Assembly: GCA_028023455.1 (NCBI GenBank)
Contig: JAQFVV010000231.1
Span: forward strand, 1,574,501 to 1,638,500
Source: Epiperipatus broadwayi
Lineage: Eukaryota > Onychophora > Udeonychophora > Euonychophora > Peripatidae
Reading direction: 5' to 3'
Length of the DNA stretch: 64,000 nucleotides
The notes under the pieces were generated by a model, which was not told where the DNA came from, made no database searches, and saw nothing but the letters and a program-made list of their open reading frames with translations. The translations under genes were made by a program, and so were the position numbers. Every line of letters starts with the position of its first letter. Position 1 is the stretch's first letter. Shown here piece by piece: positions 10,918 to 23,560 of this stretch.

Positions 10918-11604
10918 TTGCTAGGCTGGGTTTGAAGACTTTACCGGTCTGAAAAATTCACGCTTGCAATCTGATAGAAACGTTTTGCATAAACACTTGA
11001 GAGTCAGTGTTTAGATCTAGTTTCTATGCTCTATCCCCCACTGAGGATAGCAAACCAGCTTGAAATCAGCTGATCTGGGGGTGAGCAAATGAAAGAGGTA
11101 GTTAATTTCTGACTCTTTTTTCGTTTATGTAAAACAAATCTTACACTTGTTCGGCGGTTTTGGTATAGCGCCATCTTTTGGACATAAATAACAAGTGATA
11201 GCAGGTTACGTCATTAACTTGTATTTGTTTTTTCATAAATGTACCTTTTAGAGTTTTCTTGCAATGATATATATTGCAGAGACTTTGATTATATGGTGAT
11301 TCTGAACTGAGATCAGACCCATATAAATATCTAGCTTGCTAGGCTGGGTTTGAAGACTTTACCGGTCTGAAAAATTCACGCTTGCAATCTGATAGAAACG
11401 TTTTGCATAAACACTTGAGAGTCAGTGTTTAGATCTAGTTTCTATGCTCTATCTCCCACTGAGGATAGCAAACCAGCTTGAAATCAGCTGATCTGGGGGT
11501 GAGCAAATGAAAGAGGTAGTTAATTTCTGACTCTTTTTTCGTTTATGTAAAACAAATCTTACACTTGTTCAGCGGTTTTGGTATAGCGCCATCTTTTGGA
11601 CATA
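10914..11604 (-). repeat. 417-bp repeat, two inverted copies
   Basis: The same unit runs on the minus strand twice. One copy spans 10914-11235, ending in GTATTTGTTTTTTCA, and lacks its outer end. The other spans 11236-11604, ending at GCCATCTTTTGGACAT. The landmarks appear in reverse order: TTGCTAGGCTGGG, GACTTTACCGGTC, ATCAGCTGATCTGG and GCGCCATCTTTTGG. The copy stops exactly at a (TA)n run, as does the left edge of the whole array. Confidence 0.85.
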
Positions 11605-11623
11605 TATATATATATATATATAG
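11605..11623. repeat. (TA)n microsatellite at array edge
   Basis: About nine TA dinucleotides follow the last inverted repeat copy directly. Confidence 0.85.
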
Positions 11624-11979
11624 TAAAAATTATCCCAAACTCAGAACTAAATCAAACTAGCCAAAGAAAATAAACTTCAGACATAACCAGTGGTTTCACT
11701 GCTACGAGCAGACTTTTCAAGTGTAAAAGACTAGAAGGTAACAACAATCATATATATTACCAACCAGAGCATGATTTGAATGGAAATAGCTGACTCATTT
11801 ATGTTCTTAAAATTATCTTAAAAGACATTCTACAGACATGCAATATTGATTGATTTCACTGGAAAGATATGGCTGAGGTTAAATTAGAATGGAAAACTTC
11901 AATTAGATACAAAACTTCAAAAATGCTGCAGAAAAAAATTAAGATGAAGCATCACAAAATATCAATTACCAGGTTACTC

Positions 11980-12150
11980 TGTTCTATATGTGGACCCATA
12001 ATTACATAAATAAATAATCAAAGGGTTTTATTGCTCAGGAGTTCACAAGAAGTTCAAATACTGGAAAAGTCAGAAATGGAATCAATCTAAGGATCTTATG
12101 CTCTATTCTGGTACTCTACTACTGACCTAAGCTTTGCATGACAACATATA
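11980..12150 (-). mobile_element. SINE-like repeat, family B, minus copy
   Basis: The minus strand reads GTAGTAGAGTACC, CTTAGATTGATTCC (box-B-like), TGAACTTCTTGTGAACTCCT and GAGCAATAAAACC, in the order of the family B consensus seen at 39028-39710. The probable Pol III boxes make a tRNA-derived SINE the best reading. Confidence 0.55.
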
Positions 12151-12732
12151 ACTGTGGTTCATGGACTAATTGGCATAATCATTGCAAAATTTACCTCTAA
12201 TATACTATTACTAAGGGTGAACCCCAACAAAAAGAAAAACTATTTAGCTTCAGGGATTTTGTTAATTTCCTGGCAACATTAAAGACAAAGGTTATCTCTG
12301 GTTACATGGATAAAATTTCATTATTTTTCTTTTTTATTAAAATAACAATCCATGGAAAATATTTAATTCAATATATATAAGAGATATGCTTTACAAAGTA
12401 TATACTGTTTAAAAGAAATAGTGCTTCCAGTTTTGAGTGAGTTTAACAATTTGAGAGTTGGAAGCTGTTGCTGTTTTGTTAATGATGTTATTTATGAGAT
12501 ACCAAAAGAGCAGGAAGTATTTAACTATCAAATCATTGGAATATGTAAATCAGGACATTTTGCATAATAATAACCAGGGTCATAAAACTGTCTCCACATT
12601 CAATAAGATTAGCTATGATTATGGCGTTTGGCACCAAAAATGCATTATTTATTTTAAACATTATATACTTCTTAATGTATATATAATTGGGAAATTTTTC
12701 TATATATAATTTAATGAAGTTTACTATAAATA

Positions 12733-12734
<2 letters not shown>

Positions 12735-12777
<43 letters not shown>
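12735..12777. repeat. (TA)n microsatellite, ~20 units
   Basis: Uninterrupted TA dinucleotides within a longer AT-rich stretch. Confidence 0.9.
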
Positions 12778-12780
<3 letters not shown>

Positions 12781-13277
12781 CCCTGAACAAATAATCTTCA
12801 TGATTATAAGCCATGTTGTAGTTTATTGAAGTTTAATAGATAAGTGATACATATTATTTCTTTTTTTAGATAAACAAAAAAGTTGATGTTTGTATGTTAA
12901 ACATTGTTTTTCTTGTGATCAAATCAATTATGTCAAATTGATGCTCTTTTACCATATGAAATAATTATTCTTATGTTACTTTGTCTTAATCAATAAATAG
13001 CATTTAGCTTCTTTATTTAATGTGTTTCTGAATTGCTGAGTTTAGACATGTTTCTATAATTTATACACAGTATTTGAAATATAGTACTGTATTGTGTAAT
13101 TTTTTTTATTATCTGATTTATAATATTGTAGCCATATTAAGAAAAACAGCTTTTAGATATGCTATAAATTAGTTTAAAATAACCTCTAATTCACAGTTAA
13201 GTATATATGTGTATCCACATACACATCTGTGCATGCTATTGACAGACTGCTGAACCTATGACATTTCTTGGTATTTA

Positions 13278-13820
13278 TTTTCAGTCTGGTAAATATTCCA
13301 GTTTTTTTTTTAAATAATGTTTTGATATTAATGTGCGATAGAAAAATGTTTTTCTGCTTCAATACTTTTTAATGGTATACATTTCAAATAGTTGAGTTTC
13401 TTTATTCAGTTTTAAAATATTTAATTATACAATATTTATGAGAGGCAAAAATATTTTGTGTGTAATTTCAAACTTAGAAAATTACCAATGTGAAATTCAT
13501 TTTAAAAATTCCAATAAATAACGTTAATATCAAAACGCCAATTTTTTTTATTTGTGATCTCGTTTTATAGAGGCGCGGGATTTTAAATTGCTGCCATTTT
13601 CTTTATTCAACATTAAAAATAATTATTTAATATTTATGAGAGATAAACATATATTTATAAAAGCACTTTCATGAACATAAATCAGGCATTGGTATTATGT
13701 GAATACTAAATAATTAAGCAATTATTTTCAGTCTGGTAAATATTTAATTTTTTTTTATTAATTAAAAAATGTTTTGAATTAACACATAATATAAAAAACA
13801 TTTTCCCACTTGAAATAGTC
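13278..13820. repeat. Diverged direct repeat pair
   Basis: ATTTTCAGTCTGGTAAATATT followed by a T-run, a gap and ATGTTTTGA-ATTAA occurs at about 13280 and again at about 13727. Between them, TTAATATTTATGAGAG-type words at about 13430 and 13626 are also shared. No coding sequence is visible. Confidence 0.5.
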
Positions 13821-15300
13821 ATATAGATGAACAATTCATTAAAGTCAAACCAAACTGCTTCTTGAGTTTCTTGGGTTTAATCTTTTCAAATGCTGACATT
13901 TTCTATTGTTACACCTAGTCACAGTTTGTATCAATGCTCAATAATTCATTTCTGCATAAAATCTTTATATTAAAACTGAATAAAGTGGACTTGATTTCTT
14001 TATAATTTAATTTTACAAATGAAAAATATTCTTAAAAATCATATTTGAATTTTGCAAATTGAAGAAATGAGAAGAACAAAAGACATAAAATGCTATTCAA
14101 GGATCCAAAAGTAAACAAGTCTTTAAAAAATATGAACTGTTTTTTTATTTTAAATTTGTTTTTGAAGTGCAAATCAATCAACAATAGTTTCTGATAAACC
14201 ACTCAAATTCTGCTTTAAAATCTTAAAACTGATACAAAAAATTCTAACACCATGTCAATTTTGATAGTTAATGATATTACATTATCAATGTCATAAGGCA
14301 CTGTCTTCTGAATATTATAACTTTCTTTGTTAACATCAAATATATTATTAATGTCTATTTTTAAAAATAAAACATATACATATGAATTCAAAGTGTATAT
14401 TTGTATTCTTTTTAAACCACTAAAATATCACATAATCGGCATTACCTATGCTTATATAAACAGTAACAATTAGACTGGGAATATTGGATGAGTAGGCGGA
14501 TAGAGATTTTATGCACAAACCTTCTAACATCCATTCATTACTATGGTTTGCAATGGATGGCATTATTGTATGGATTTTTTGTTACTGTGCATTTTTTGTT
14601 TTAAATAATTATTAAACAATTTATTGCATCAAATAATGAGAAATATTTAATAAGATAGTAAAAAATCATATTGTTTTTTCCAACATGTTTTTCAAGACAA
14701 TCTTAATCTTGCAAATGACATAAAAATCAGATTATACATAACCAGAACTGTTAATCTCTCAGAGGTAGTCCTTTCTTTCATCATTGATGGTGGAAATATC
14801 TTTGAAAATTTCTAACTACCCAGAGAATATTGATCTCTTCAGATTTCTTTCCAATTAATAAATAAATACTAGCAGGACCACAGATATAATTGATAAAAAT
14901 CCAATATTAATATCTGTTAAGATAATGGTAATAGAGTGATTTAAATGTCTGAAATTATCATGCTATTAAGGAAGTAAACAAGCCATAGTAATTAATGGTG
15001 CCGATAATAGACAAGTTAACCATCTTCATATTTATTTCAGAGTGCCTATCCAGAGATTGAAGTTGATAAATTTACAAAAAATATAACATGAACTGTGGTA
15101 TTTGTTTTCTTTTCTTTTCCTTGAAGGTGAAGTGGTACACTCTTAACAAAATAGTTCCTACTACTGAGATCTATTTTTAATATTCCTTCTCTTTATACTT
15201 TCAAACTATGAATTTGTTTATAATTAACTGCTCAGTCTTATATTTCAAACATATATCTGCAAACATTCCATGAACTGTAAGAGTGAGCCATTGTTTATGC
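13821..15300. other. No gene recognised
   Basis: AT-rich sequence without a long frame, tRNA-like boxes or tandem repeat that I can support. A short inverted word pair (CCATTCATTACTATGG, then CAATGGATGG) near 14530 is too small to call. Confidence 0.45.
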
Positions 15301-15480
15301 ATATACATAAACAAGTTAATACATTGCACAGGCTTAAACCTGCATTTATATATGTAATATAGGCGGGATTCGAACTCAGACTTTCACATGATCCACTACT
15401 CTCAATGCCATCTCATATTGCTGACCCACCTGATCACACACATGTTGAAAAGATAAATAATCACCAATATATTGTAATAT
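15301..15480 (+). repeat. Dispersed repeat, family C, partial copy
   Basis: It shares TATATATGTAATATA, GACTTTCACATGATCCAC, ATCTCATA-TGCTGA, CACACATGTTGAAAA and AATAATCACCAATATA with the copies at 60885-61330 and 61334-61713. It contains GGGATTCGAACTC, whose complement GAGTTCGAATCCC is a good Pol III box B, so the family may include a tRNA-like head on the minus strand (inference). Confidence 0.6.
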
Positions 15481-17160
15481 AAATATGCCGTTACATTAAA
15501 TTGAAATAAAAACTTTTAAGTTCACAAATAAAAATAAATGTATTAAAAAAGCTAAATGTTAAAATTAAAATGTTTGTTAAACGTATATATTATATTCACA
15601 CAGATGCAAAACTTTAAAAATATTTTTTTTATAAATAAAAAAAGTATTTGAACGTACTTTTTTATAAAAAAAATACAAGATTTAAATATAAAAATATTTT
15701 AATAAAGAAATAACGTAAGTAAAAATAAAAACAGGTATTAATTAATTCCTATAATCTGTAAATGGAAGTGATTGTTTATTAATTGAAAAGAAAGCTAGCC
15801 TTGGGGCTCTTGTGTAATTAAAAAGTCAGATGAAAATTAGATAAGAGAATAAAGAATTAGCTTGTCCAATATAGAAGCAGCAAATAAAGGCCCGGACCAT
15901 AACAAAAAAATGGAACAGTGACGTTTTTGTTCATGGAATCCATAGAAGGATTATAAAAAGAGAAATATTCAGTTTCCTGACAGTTCCAACTTGATTTTGA
16001 GAAGAATGATAAGACGCACTTGTCATTCTCTCTCATTTATTTTAAAAATGAAAAGACTGTGATACCAGGATTGTTTTAGCTAAGGATGCCTTCAGGGAGA
16101 CCGGATTTCAAATAAAGACTCCATGAAATTAACACCAGGAAGCGGGAGCTCTTCTACCATAAGCTATATAAACTGAACAATTGTTAAAATCATAAAATTA
16201 ATTAAGAACTTTCGTCAAGAGTTGACAAGTTTAATAAACAAGCTAACCTAAATTTCGAATGGACTTTTATCTGACTTTTGTAAGTTTTCAGGTCAATTAA
16301 TAATGTTTAATTTTATATGTTTGGCATTTGATAAAAATCATTTCCATTTTTTTCTTATTTTATAAATTATTTAAATGCCTGAAATTTAAGGTTGGGTATA
16401 GACATTGCATAAATTCATTAGTGGTTGATTATGTTGTGGTTTTCACATTCAATTAGAATATATAAGTCATCGATGTCACTGCGGCATCTTATGATGAATG
16501 CTATTGGGTTTTTTATATTCCCTATGCAATTGATGTTATCGATGATTTTGTATTTTGATCAGTTGTGTTTATTTTGAAATGTTTTTAACCATGAAATCTG
16601 TGCAGCCGATCTATACTCAACATTATAAAACAAATTGTATAAAATTCATCTGTGCAAATGTATCTAAATGTTAAATTTAAGTCAGGCGTGAATGGCTATA
16701 TAGATTTGTAAAGTTATATATATATATAGTTTAAGGGAGGGTAATCTTAGGTTATTTGTTTCATAGTTAAATTGGGTCAATGGATTAGATATATCGATGT
16801 AATTAGTAAATGTAGCAGGAGATCTGCTACCATCAGGATTGCATATATACACCACACACCTTCTGTTTGCCTATGGATGGGATTGTAAGTTGGCAAAAAG
16901 AACCGCAGTCCATTCCTATGGAGTTTTTGTTTATTGTTCTACTCACCAACAGATGTAGCATTCCTGTTGGTTGAGAGACAATGTCTTCTCTAACTCAACT
17001 TACTGTTCAGATGAACATTCCTGACAGTATAGTATTTTGTGTTGTTGTATTCATGCTGCATTGAATACATCGATATATCCGATGGATTGACGTTGGTTTG
17101 GCTGCGAACTTTTGGCCTAAGGTTAAATAAGGGATAGAACATTTTCTTTTCAAATACAAT
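15481..17160. other. No gene recognised
   Basis: AT-rich DNA with A-rich runs near 15600-15700. No supported feature. Confidence 0.45.
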
Positions 17161-17171
17161 CTATGTAGTCT

Positions 17172-17314
17172 ATTCATACTCGACGAACTTAATAAAATAT
17201 TAAATCTATTCATACTTGACAATCTTAATAAAATATTAAATTTATTCATACTCGACAATCTTAATAAAATATTAAATTTATTCATACTTGACCCTCTAAA
17301 TAAAATATTAAACT
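17172..17314. repeat. 36-bp minisatellite, 4 units
   Basis: Units start at 17172, 17208, 17244 and 17280 with ATTCATACT(C/T)GAC and end in AATAAAATATTAAA. Because 36 is a multiple of three, one minus-strand frame stays open and reads as a 12-residue repeat (MNKFNILLRLSS). That frame is a consequence of the repeat and not evidence of a protein. Confidence 0.9.
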
Positions 17315-17669
17315 CATTGCAATCTATTTAAATGTAAAATTAAAAGTTAATATAAAAATATAAAATGTTAAATGTATTCCTCAAAATTTATTTATATGTG
17401 CGTTAATAAATGTTGTTTGTTAATTACTGGCAGTGGCTTTTATTTTTTTATATATATAATTAAGGTGCAATTAAACAAGTTATTTATTATCTCTGCATCT
17501 CCATGAACTAGTGACAATGGGCTAATGGTCTGAATATTTAAATAAAGTGGAATCTTAACAGCACGTATCTGCCTACTTCATAAATTTTTCTAGGCTCAAA
17601 TGCCTAGGTGGCGCCCATGTAGTGCAGATTGCGGTTAGATTTGATCTTCACTTTCTTTTGGATCGTTAT

Positions 17670-17975
17670 AATATGTATTCCATGCTAAACCAGCAATCAT
17701 CAGTTGGTCTAGATTACTATCTTCACACCTATATATAATCAGTGCTCAGCTTTATATTAAGATAGCCAATCTTTATACTTTAATGGACAGGTTTCAAACT
17801 ATTCCAACTCACAACTCTTCAGCCTTCCATTTCATTGAAAATCTGATGATGGAACGTTCAAAGCTCTTGTTAGTGCCAAGGTTGTCATCCTACCCATGTT
17901 GACATATTAGTCATTCTGACCCCTCATGTACAGGAGAATAATACAATTATACGTACATATGTGAGGGATGGGCAG
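17670..17975 (+). repeat. Dispersed repeat, family C, copy
   Basis: It matches the 61-kb copies over CATGCTAAACCAGCAATCATC, ATATTAAGATAGCCAA, CTTTAATGGACAGG, GAAAATCTGATGATGGAA, CTACCCATGTTGACAT and CTGACCCCTCATGTACAGGA. It ends in GGGATGGGCAGACA. No coding potential is visible. Confidence 0.75.
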
Positions 17976-18284
17976 ACAGTTAAATAAGTGATGGTGAAAG
18001 TATTCATAAAAAAATTTCAATAAACATTATTAATAGTTGATAGACTTTTAAAAATAATATAAAGTTATTTTAAGATCTATTTAAATTAGATTGAACAGCA
18101 AGGGGTTATTATTGTGTTTACTGCATGATTAGAATATATAAAAACAAATAAATATGACTGTAATATTTCTTAATGAAACAAATATACAATTATGCATTTA
18201 CACTATATAATGATGTCATATCTTTGCTTGATATTATTGGTTTGGTATAGTATTCATTGCCATGAAACTATAGAATGAAGGAAG

Positions 18285-18545
18285 TTCATGTGCCCTTATA
18301 AGTTTATCTTGACTTCCACTGTATCATCGCAGTTTGCCTCCTGGGTAGGTGGGTGACAGCTTGCCTCATGTCTGGTGTAAATTTAGCAGCTTTTAATTCA
18401 AACGTGGACTTACCTCATTGTACAACCATATTGTGGATGTGTATAAAAAGCAGAGGAAGTTTGAGAAGCTCTGATGAAGACTGCTGGACAGTCGAAACTG
18501 TCAGGAATATAAAGAAGTTTTATTAAAACATTTTTACATTAAAGT
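18285..18545 (+). mobile_element. Probable SINE with GATGAAGACTGCTG tail
   Basis: It ends with TGATGAAGACTGCTGGACAG, then TCGAAACTGTCAGGAATATAAAG and an A/T-rich tail. A closely similar tail (TGATGAAGACTGCTGTTCAG) occurs at 63900-63945. Such a module before a short A-rich tail is typical of SINE 3' ends. The 5' part contains no clear Pol III boxes. Confidence 0.4.
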
Positions 18546-18894
18546 TTATAAGAAAGATGTTATTATAAACAATATATATGATGTGTATAATGCTGATCAG
18601 CTTTGACAGTTGTTGTCTCACTTTCATCCAAATGGATTAACTATTTGTGGCCAGATCCCCATCCATGATGAGAGCAATCAGATTTAGTGAGCATCATCAT
18701 CATCTATCAGCCCATTCTTGCCATTAGACATATGTTATCCATTTGAATATTCATTGGTCTCTGGAAATGAATCCTTAATCAGACCAAGATAAGATTGAAA
18801 AAGCAGTAAGTTGCAATGATTAAAGTGTAAATGAAAGTTGATATTCCTTATATTTGTTGATACAATCAATGAATAGTAAATGATTCAAAACAAA

Positions 18895-18945
18895 ACAACA
18901 CTCTCCATATAGTAGTGCCACTTGTGCTACAAGGAATCAATGGTG
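18895..18945 (+). repeat. Copy of the dispersed core motif
   Basis: CACTCTCCATATAGTAGTGCC, CTTGTGCTACAAG and AATCAATGGTGCAG match the core described at 1798-1879. Confidence 0.45.
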
Positions 18946-18988
18946 CAGAAATATAACCTTTCCTCCCCATCCCCAATTTTTTGGTTGT

Positions 18989-19087
18989 AAGGGGGGGGTT
19001 TGGGGGGCCTATATAGTTTGGGGGGGGGGGGGTGATTGGGGGTTTTTTTGTTTTTTTTAATGTTTGTTGTTTTGTTTTTTTTTTTTA
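18989..19087 (+). repeat. G-run cluster followed by T-rich tract
   Basis: G tracts of about 8, 6, 13 and 5 residues lie within some 60 bases, separated by 3-15 bases, followed by long T runs. Four tracts of four or more G meet the usual pattern for a G-quadruplex on the plus strand. The contrast with the AT-rich surroundings is strong. Tract lengths in such sequence are often wrong in assemblies. Confidence 0.7.
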
Positions 19088-19259
19088 TGAATAGTAAATG
19101 AATAATCATGTCTAATATCATTTGCTCTATTTGAAGTAACTTATATCTCATCTTGCCTTCAAATAATGGACTAGTCCAGATTTCATTAAATTTATTTTCC
19201 TTTATCTTAAAGTTTTGACTATCCATCAGTTTTCATAAAAGCTACAATTATTTAAATAG

Positions 19260-20725
19260 GTATGATTCCACAAAGAAATGATGTATATTATGCATACATG
19301 ATTCAAATTTTAGAGGTGTAGATTATTTAAAATGGAATGAGAACAGGAATTAAAAAGATAAGATTAATCATGGGGAAATGTTGAAATGAACAGAAATAGG
19401 CAAAAATAATGATCTCAGTATACTATGGGAGAGGAGATTGATTTGGATGTGTATTTTGTGCCAACAGAATTATAAAAAAATCTATTGGAGAGAATTCCTG
19501 GGGAAAAAAAGGAATATAGTTTTACAAAGAAGTTACGAATATTTGAAAAGAAATGAACAGACTATACATGATATGGTTATTGTTTGCAATTGCTTCCCTC
19601 TAGTGACAAATCACTGATGGTATTGATTAGATAAAGACTACTGCATAAATAAAATCAGTAGTTATAATATAACATATAGATTCATATTAAACTATCATAA
19701 TAACAGAATCATTGCAGGAAAAACAATCTCTAACTACTTCCAGATATTGTATTGAAAATATCAACAAAATACTATCAATATAATAACCAGGAGGGAACAC
19801 CAACTAGTTATTAGCTAATAATAATAGACCTTTATTTCTTCTGTATTGTTTATTTTAAATAAATCTTTAAAACATTCCTTCGTCTGCATTTTTCACAATT
19901 TTTTCCCTTAAATTGTCCGTTTCGATTCTCTAGTAGTTTTCTTCAGAAATTTTTTATATATATAAGTAAGGAAAGAAAGACTTCTAGACAGAGGAAACTG
20001 TCAGCCATTTAAACAAAATTTCTATATACAAATATTTTTTTTAAAGAAAAAAAACTAATAATAACTATCCCACAGTGATCATTAGTTGTGAAGTGAGGGG
20101 AAGGGGGTATTAATAATGGGGTATCTGGTTGCGAGAACTGTTATCTGAATTTAAAATTTAGGACATGTAAATAAATAGAATATGCGGAGTTGACTTATTA
20201 GCTTAATTATTTTAACATTTTAATTGAAAGATGAGGTTATTTTGGGATGCCTATATACAAATATATGTATAGAAAAATGAACATAAAAAATGACTGGAAA
20301 ACATTAACTTGATGAAATTGATAATGGGAAATGATTGGAAAAAAAAAACAGAACGGGGGGAATAAAAAGACAGATTTTTTTAAAATCAAAAACTATAAAA
20401 AAAAATTAGGAGAAAAAAATGGTTTAGACATAAAACAATTTGAAATATTTATAAAAAAAACAACAACAATAAAAAGCAAAATAAATAGAACAAAAAACAT
20501 CTCTGATCTCATAAAGAGACGTTACTATCCTTATAACACACAATCGTCTTATAGTCACAGGCTAAGCTTAATTCAAATGACAAAAATGATTTTTGTTTTT
20601 AAAACAAAATCGATTCAAAACAACTTCTTTCTGCGCTAAACGCATAGAATAAGTAGGATTATGCTGACGTAAAACTCATGCAGATAAAAGAAGTAACTTA
20701 CTTAAAAGGCTTGTGACAATAAACG
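19260..20725. other. No gene recognised
   Basis: AT-rich sequence. A 102-codon frame at 20331-20639 (+) is almost all K, N, I and T, as expected from poly-A-rich DNA. A possible decayed SINE tail (GACAGAGGAAACTGTCAG) is near 19987. Confidence 0.45.
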
Positions 20726-20729
20726 GAGC

Positions 20730-20741
20730 GGGGGGGGGGGG
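20730..20741. repeat. Poly-G tract, 12 bases
   Basis: An uninterrupted run of G in AT-rich sequence. Similar runs of about ten or more G or C are at 27532, 35254, 43257 and 46949. Confidence 0.85.
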
Positions 20742-20759
20742 AAGGGCAATAGTAAATAA

Positions 20760-22760
20760 ACTAGAGAAAAATAAAAATCCCCAACCATTCATTACACGTT
20801 AATTAAATAGGTAAAGATGAACTAAATAATTTATAGTTGAAATGCCGTCTTGTGTGTGTTTTTTTAAATATTAAAAGCAGATTAAACCTTTTAATTATCA
20901 TATTTATAGTAATAATATATGATAATTGTTTCATTATTTATTGTTACTGGTTCAGAAAGAAGATTAATATTCGCCAGAACAAAGAGAATCTTTTAGTGTA
21001 ATTACGTTTTGCCATAAATTAATGTAACATTTACAAACTAAATAAAATTTGACTTCTAACCCCAACTGTCAAAGACAGTAATTATTATGAAAGAAAACAA
21101 CTATTTGGGATTTACCATACATCAAACCTAATTGATTTTATGAGAGAATTAATATGTATAGTAATTAAAAATTTTGTTAATCACCGTATTTTTTTTAAAA
21201 AAAACAACAAAAAAAAAAAACAATAACGTGATTATAGCAGCAAATATTTCAGTATTAATTTGCTGTTATTTAAAAAGTAAATAGATTAATATAATTACGT
21301 TTACAAAACAATGCAATTTCAGTAATAAGATAATGAATGATTCCATAACATAAATTAATTACAGTATGTTTTCTGCCTGATGGCTTAGCTATCATCAACC
21401 CAACCAAGGCAATGTGTATGGGGCCTTGAATCTTAAAGAGCCTTTTGTTATTTTATACAGACATTCAAAAAAAAAAGTATGAAGTCAAAAATACTGTTAA
21501 AACCCCCCGGTTTTTAAAATTTTGCATAGGAACCCAAAGATCACTGGATTTATCAATATAGAAATGCAAAGTTCTCTTGCTGAAGGAAGAAAGTATAAGG
21601 CCCTCCAATGTTAAGATCATATTTAATCATCATTAATGAAATGTTGGCAATGCATTTTGTGATCATACACCCACTTACTTATGTATTATTTAATGCTAAA
21701 ACTTCTTTAGGCTATCTAACTATAACAAACATTATAACTAATCTTCTAGAGATTCCATCCAGGGAATAAATTCAAGTATAGATTTGAACGTCCTTAACTA
21801 TGTGATTCATAGTTTGTGTTTAGCTGCAACTGCATTAAAAATAATGCAAAATTCCATTTTTGAAATAGGTAAGTTAAGATTTCATAAAATCTAGACAAAT
21901 CATATCCATTTGTTTTAACTGGTGGATCAAGAAAAAAAAATTGTGTGGTGCTTCAGAAAATGCCCATATCTTATATGACCATTGGTTGTTTGAAAAAAAA
22001 TTTGGTTGAATATTCAAAAAAATATATTGACTTGAAGCACAGGTATCTTTAATTAGAAGTTCAGCAAAAAAGAAAAACTGGTTTCTAAATGGAGATATTA
22101 GTTTCACAATACCAATAAGTGGTAATTACAGAATGATCTTTTGGAAGGCTGACGTTGATTTCCCACTATTGGCAACTAGTAAAAGTGCACAATATAAATA
22201 AGATGCAGATTGCAAATAATGGCAATTTATTAACCAATTCCATAAGTAAACAAAACAATATTACTTTATTGGAAGGTCATACAACACTGGAGTGAAGAAG
22301 TGATAAATTGCACTTTGACCTATGAACTTTTAGTTCCTGAGTCTGCCACTCTGTTTTTGCACTAATGATAACAACAAAATATGCATACACAATAAGAACC
22401 AAACATTACTCTCTCACCAGCACTTCATTTTCATTCTTTTCAATCTAAACACAGATGAGAAGAAGTATCTAATGCAGGTTTAGCATAAAGCAATAAAAGT
22501 CAAATGACTATTTTGATAAATGATACTGTTTCACTCAAAGATCACTTCAGAAAGCTCATAACAAAACAAATAGTAGAGATATGGTGCTAAACAGTAATAT
22601 TCAAAACCTAATGATTTATTATACTTGAACAGCATAATGTGAAATAAAAGTTCAATGAAAGAAAGTCAAGTAGCTAAAGCATTGTGAATTAATTCAAAAT
22701 GGCCTGCATAGAAATCTTGTTGGTTAGCTTGCACACACATAGAAATGTAGATCTTCATAC
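20760..22760. other. No gene recognised
   Basis: AT-rich sequence, with an A/T homopolymer-rich patch at 21190-21220. No supported feature. Confidence 0.45.
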
Positions 22761-22849
22761 ACTAAATGGGCTGTGTTTGCCTTCATTTTATCTTCACTTT
22801 TTTGTGATTATATCTGTAGCATCATTCATTTGACAGAAGAAACTAAAAC

Positions 22850-23560
22850 TAAACTATATATTGATTTACTAGTTTTAAAAAATCTGAATATGTCAGTATT
22901 ATACAGAGAATTTAATATAAATGTGCTGATATCACCATTGATTTGTCAATTCTTTGTTTTCAGTTTGCAGATATCAAGAATGCTTTTGAAAGTACTTGCA
23001 AGCACCTTTTAGTGACATTTTAAAAAAAAATTGTTGATTTTTAGTAATTTATTCATATATTTATGATTATGTTTGCAAAATATTTGTTACATATTTATTT
23101 TGAAATAAAAATATTTGATTACCTTTAGTTTTTATTTAAAACTGTTTTTAAAGAGACAAGTCAAAAAAATGCTGTAATAGTACAAACAAACTTACGATTG
23201 GCTCAGCCTTCATTAACAGCATAGAGGGTATTTTTTTCATTTTTCATTAACTATAAATGCAATTTTAAATTTTAAAACAAATTTTCATTGCTTTATCATT
23301 GCTTAACAATAATTCATTTGAATGTTAGAAATTAAGTTCAAATAAATATTTAGTTCTTTTATTTTTTTTTTAAAGAAATGCAACAATTGTTCTGATAACA
23401 AATTTCAGTTTATTACTTCTTTACTATATTTGCAAAGATAAAATATTATTTTAAGAATGCTTTTTTATTTAAAAAAGTGCAAATTATTGTTATATATTTC
23501 AGAATAAGTTTTAAAATAAATGAAATATAGGAATTAAAACCTGAATGTTAAAATATGAAA
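22850..23560 (+). repeat. Dispersed AT-rich repeat, family L, copy 2
   Basis: From 23030 it has the same three ordered blocks as 740-1450: ATATATTTATGATTATG, then TGCAATTTTAAATTTTA-AACA-ATTT, then CTATATTTGCAAAG. An extra upstream block (about 22860-22915, GATTTACTAGTTTTAAAAAA then GTCAGTATTAT) matches 52600-52660. A 79-codon frame at 22773-23012 lies in it but shows no recognisable domain. Confidence 0.5.

Noticed and set aside
10914-10920. AAGCTT at the flip point as a restriction-ligation scar
   Set aside because: Each repeat orientation supplies half of the word naturally, and no doubled end typical of a fill-in ligation is present; coincidence is enough.
17007-17285. Frame with a repeated 12-residue unit (MNKFNILLRLSS)
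   Set aside because: The 36-bp minisatellite keeps one frame open because 36 is divisible by three; no signal beyond the repeat.
18927-19226. Proline/lysine-rich 99-codon frame
   Set aside because: Proline and lysine runs come from the G-run and T-run tract read on the other strand.
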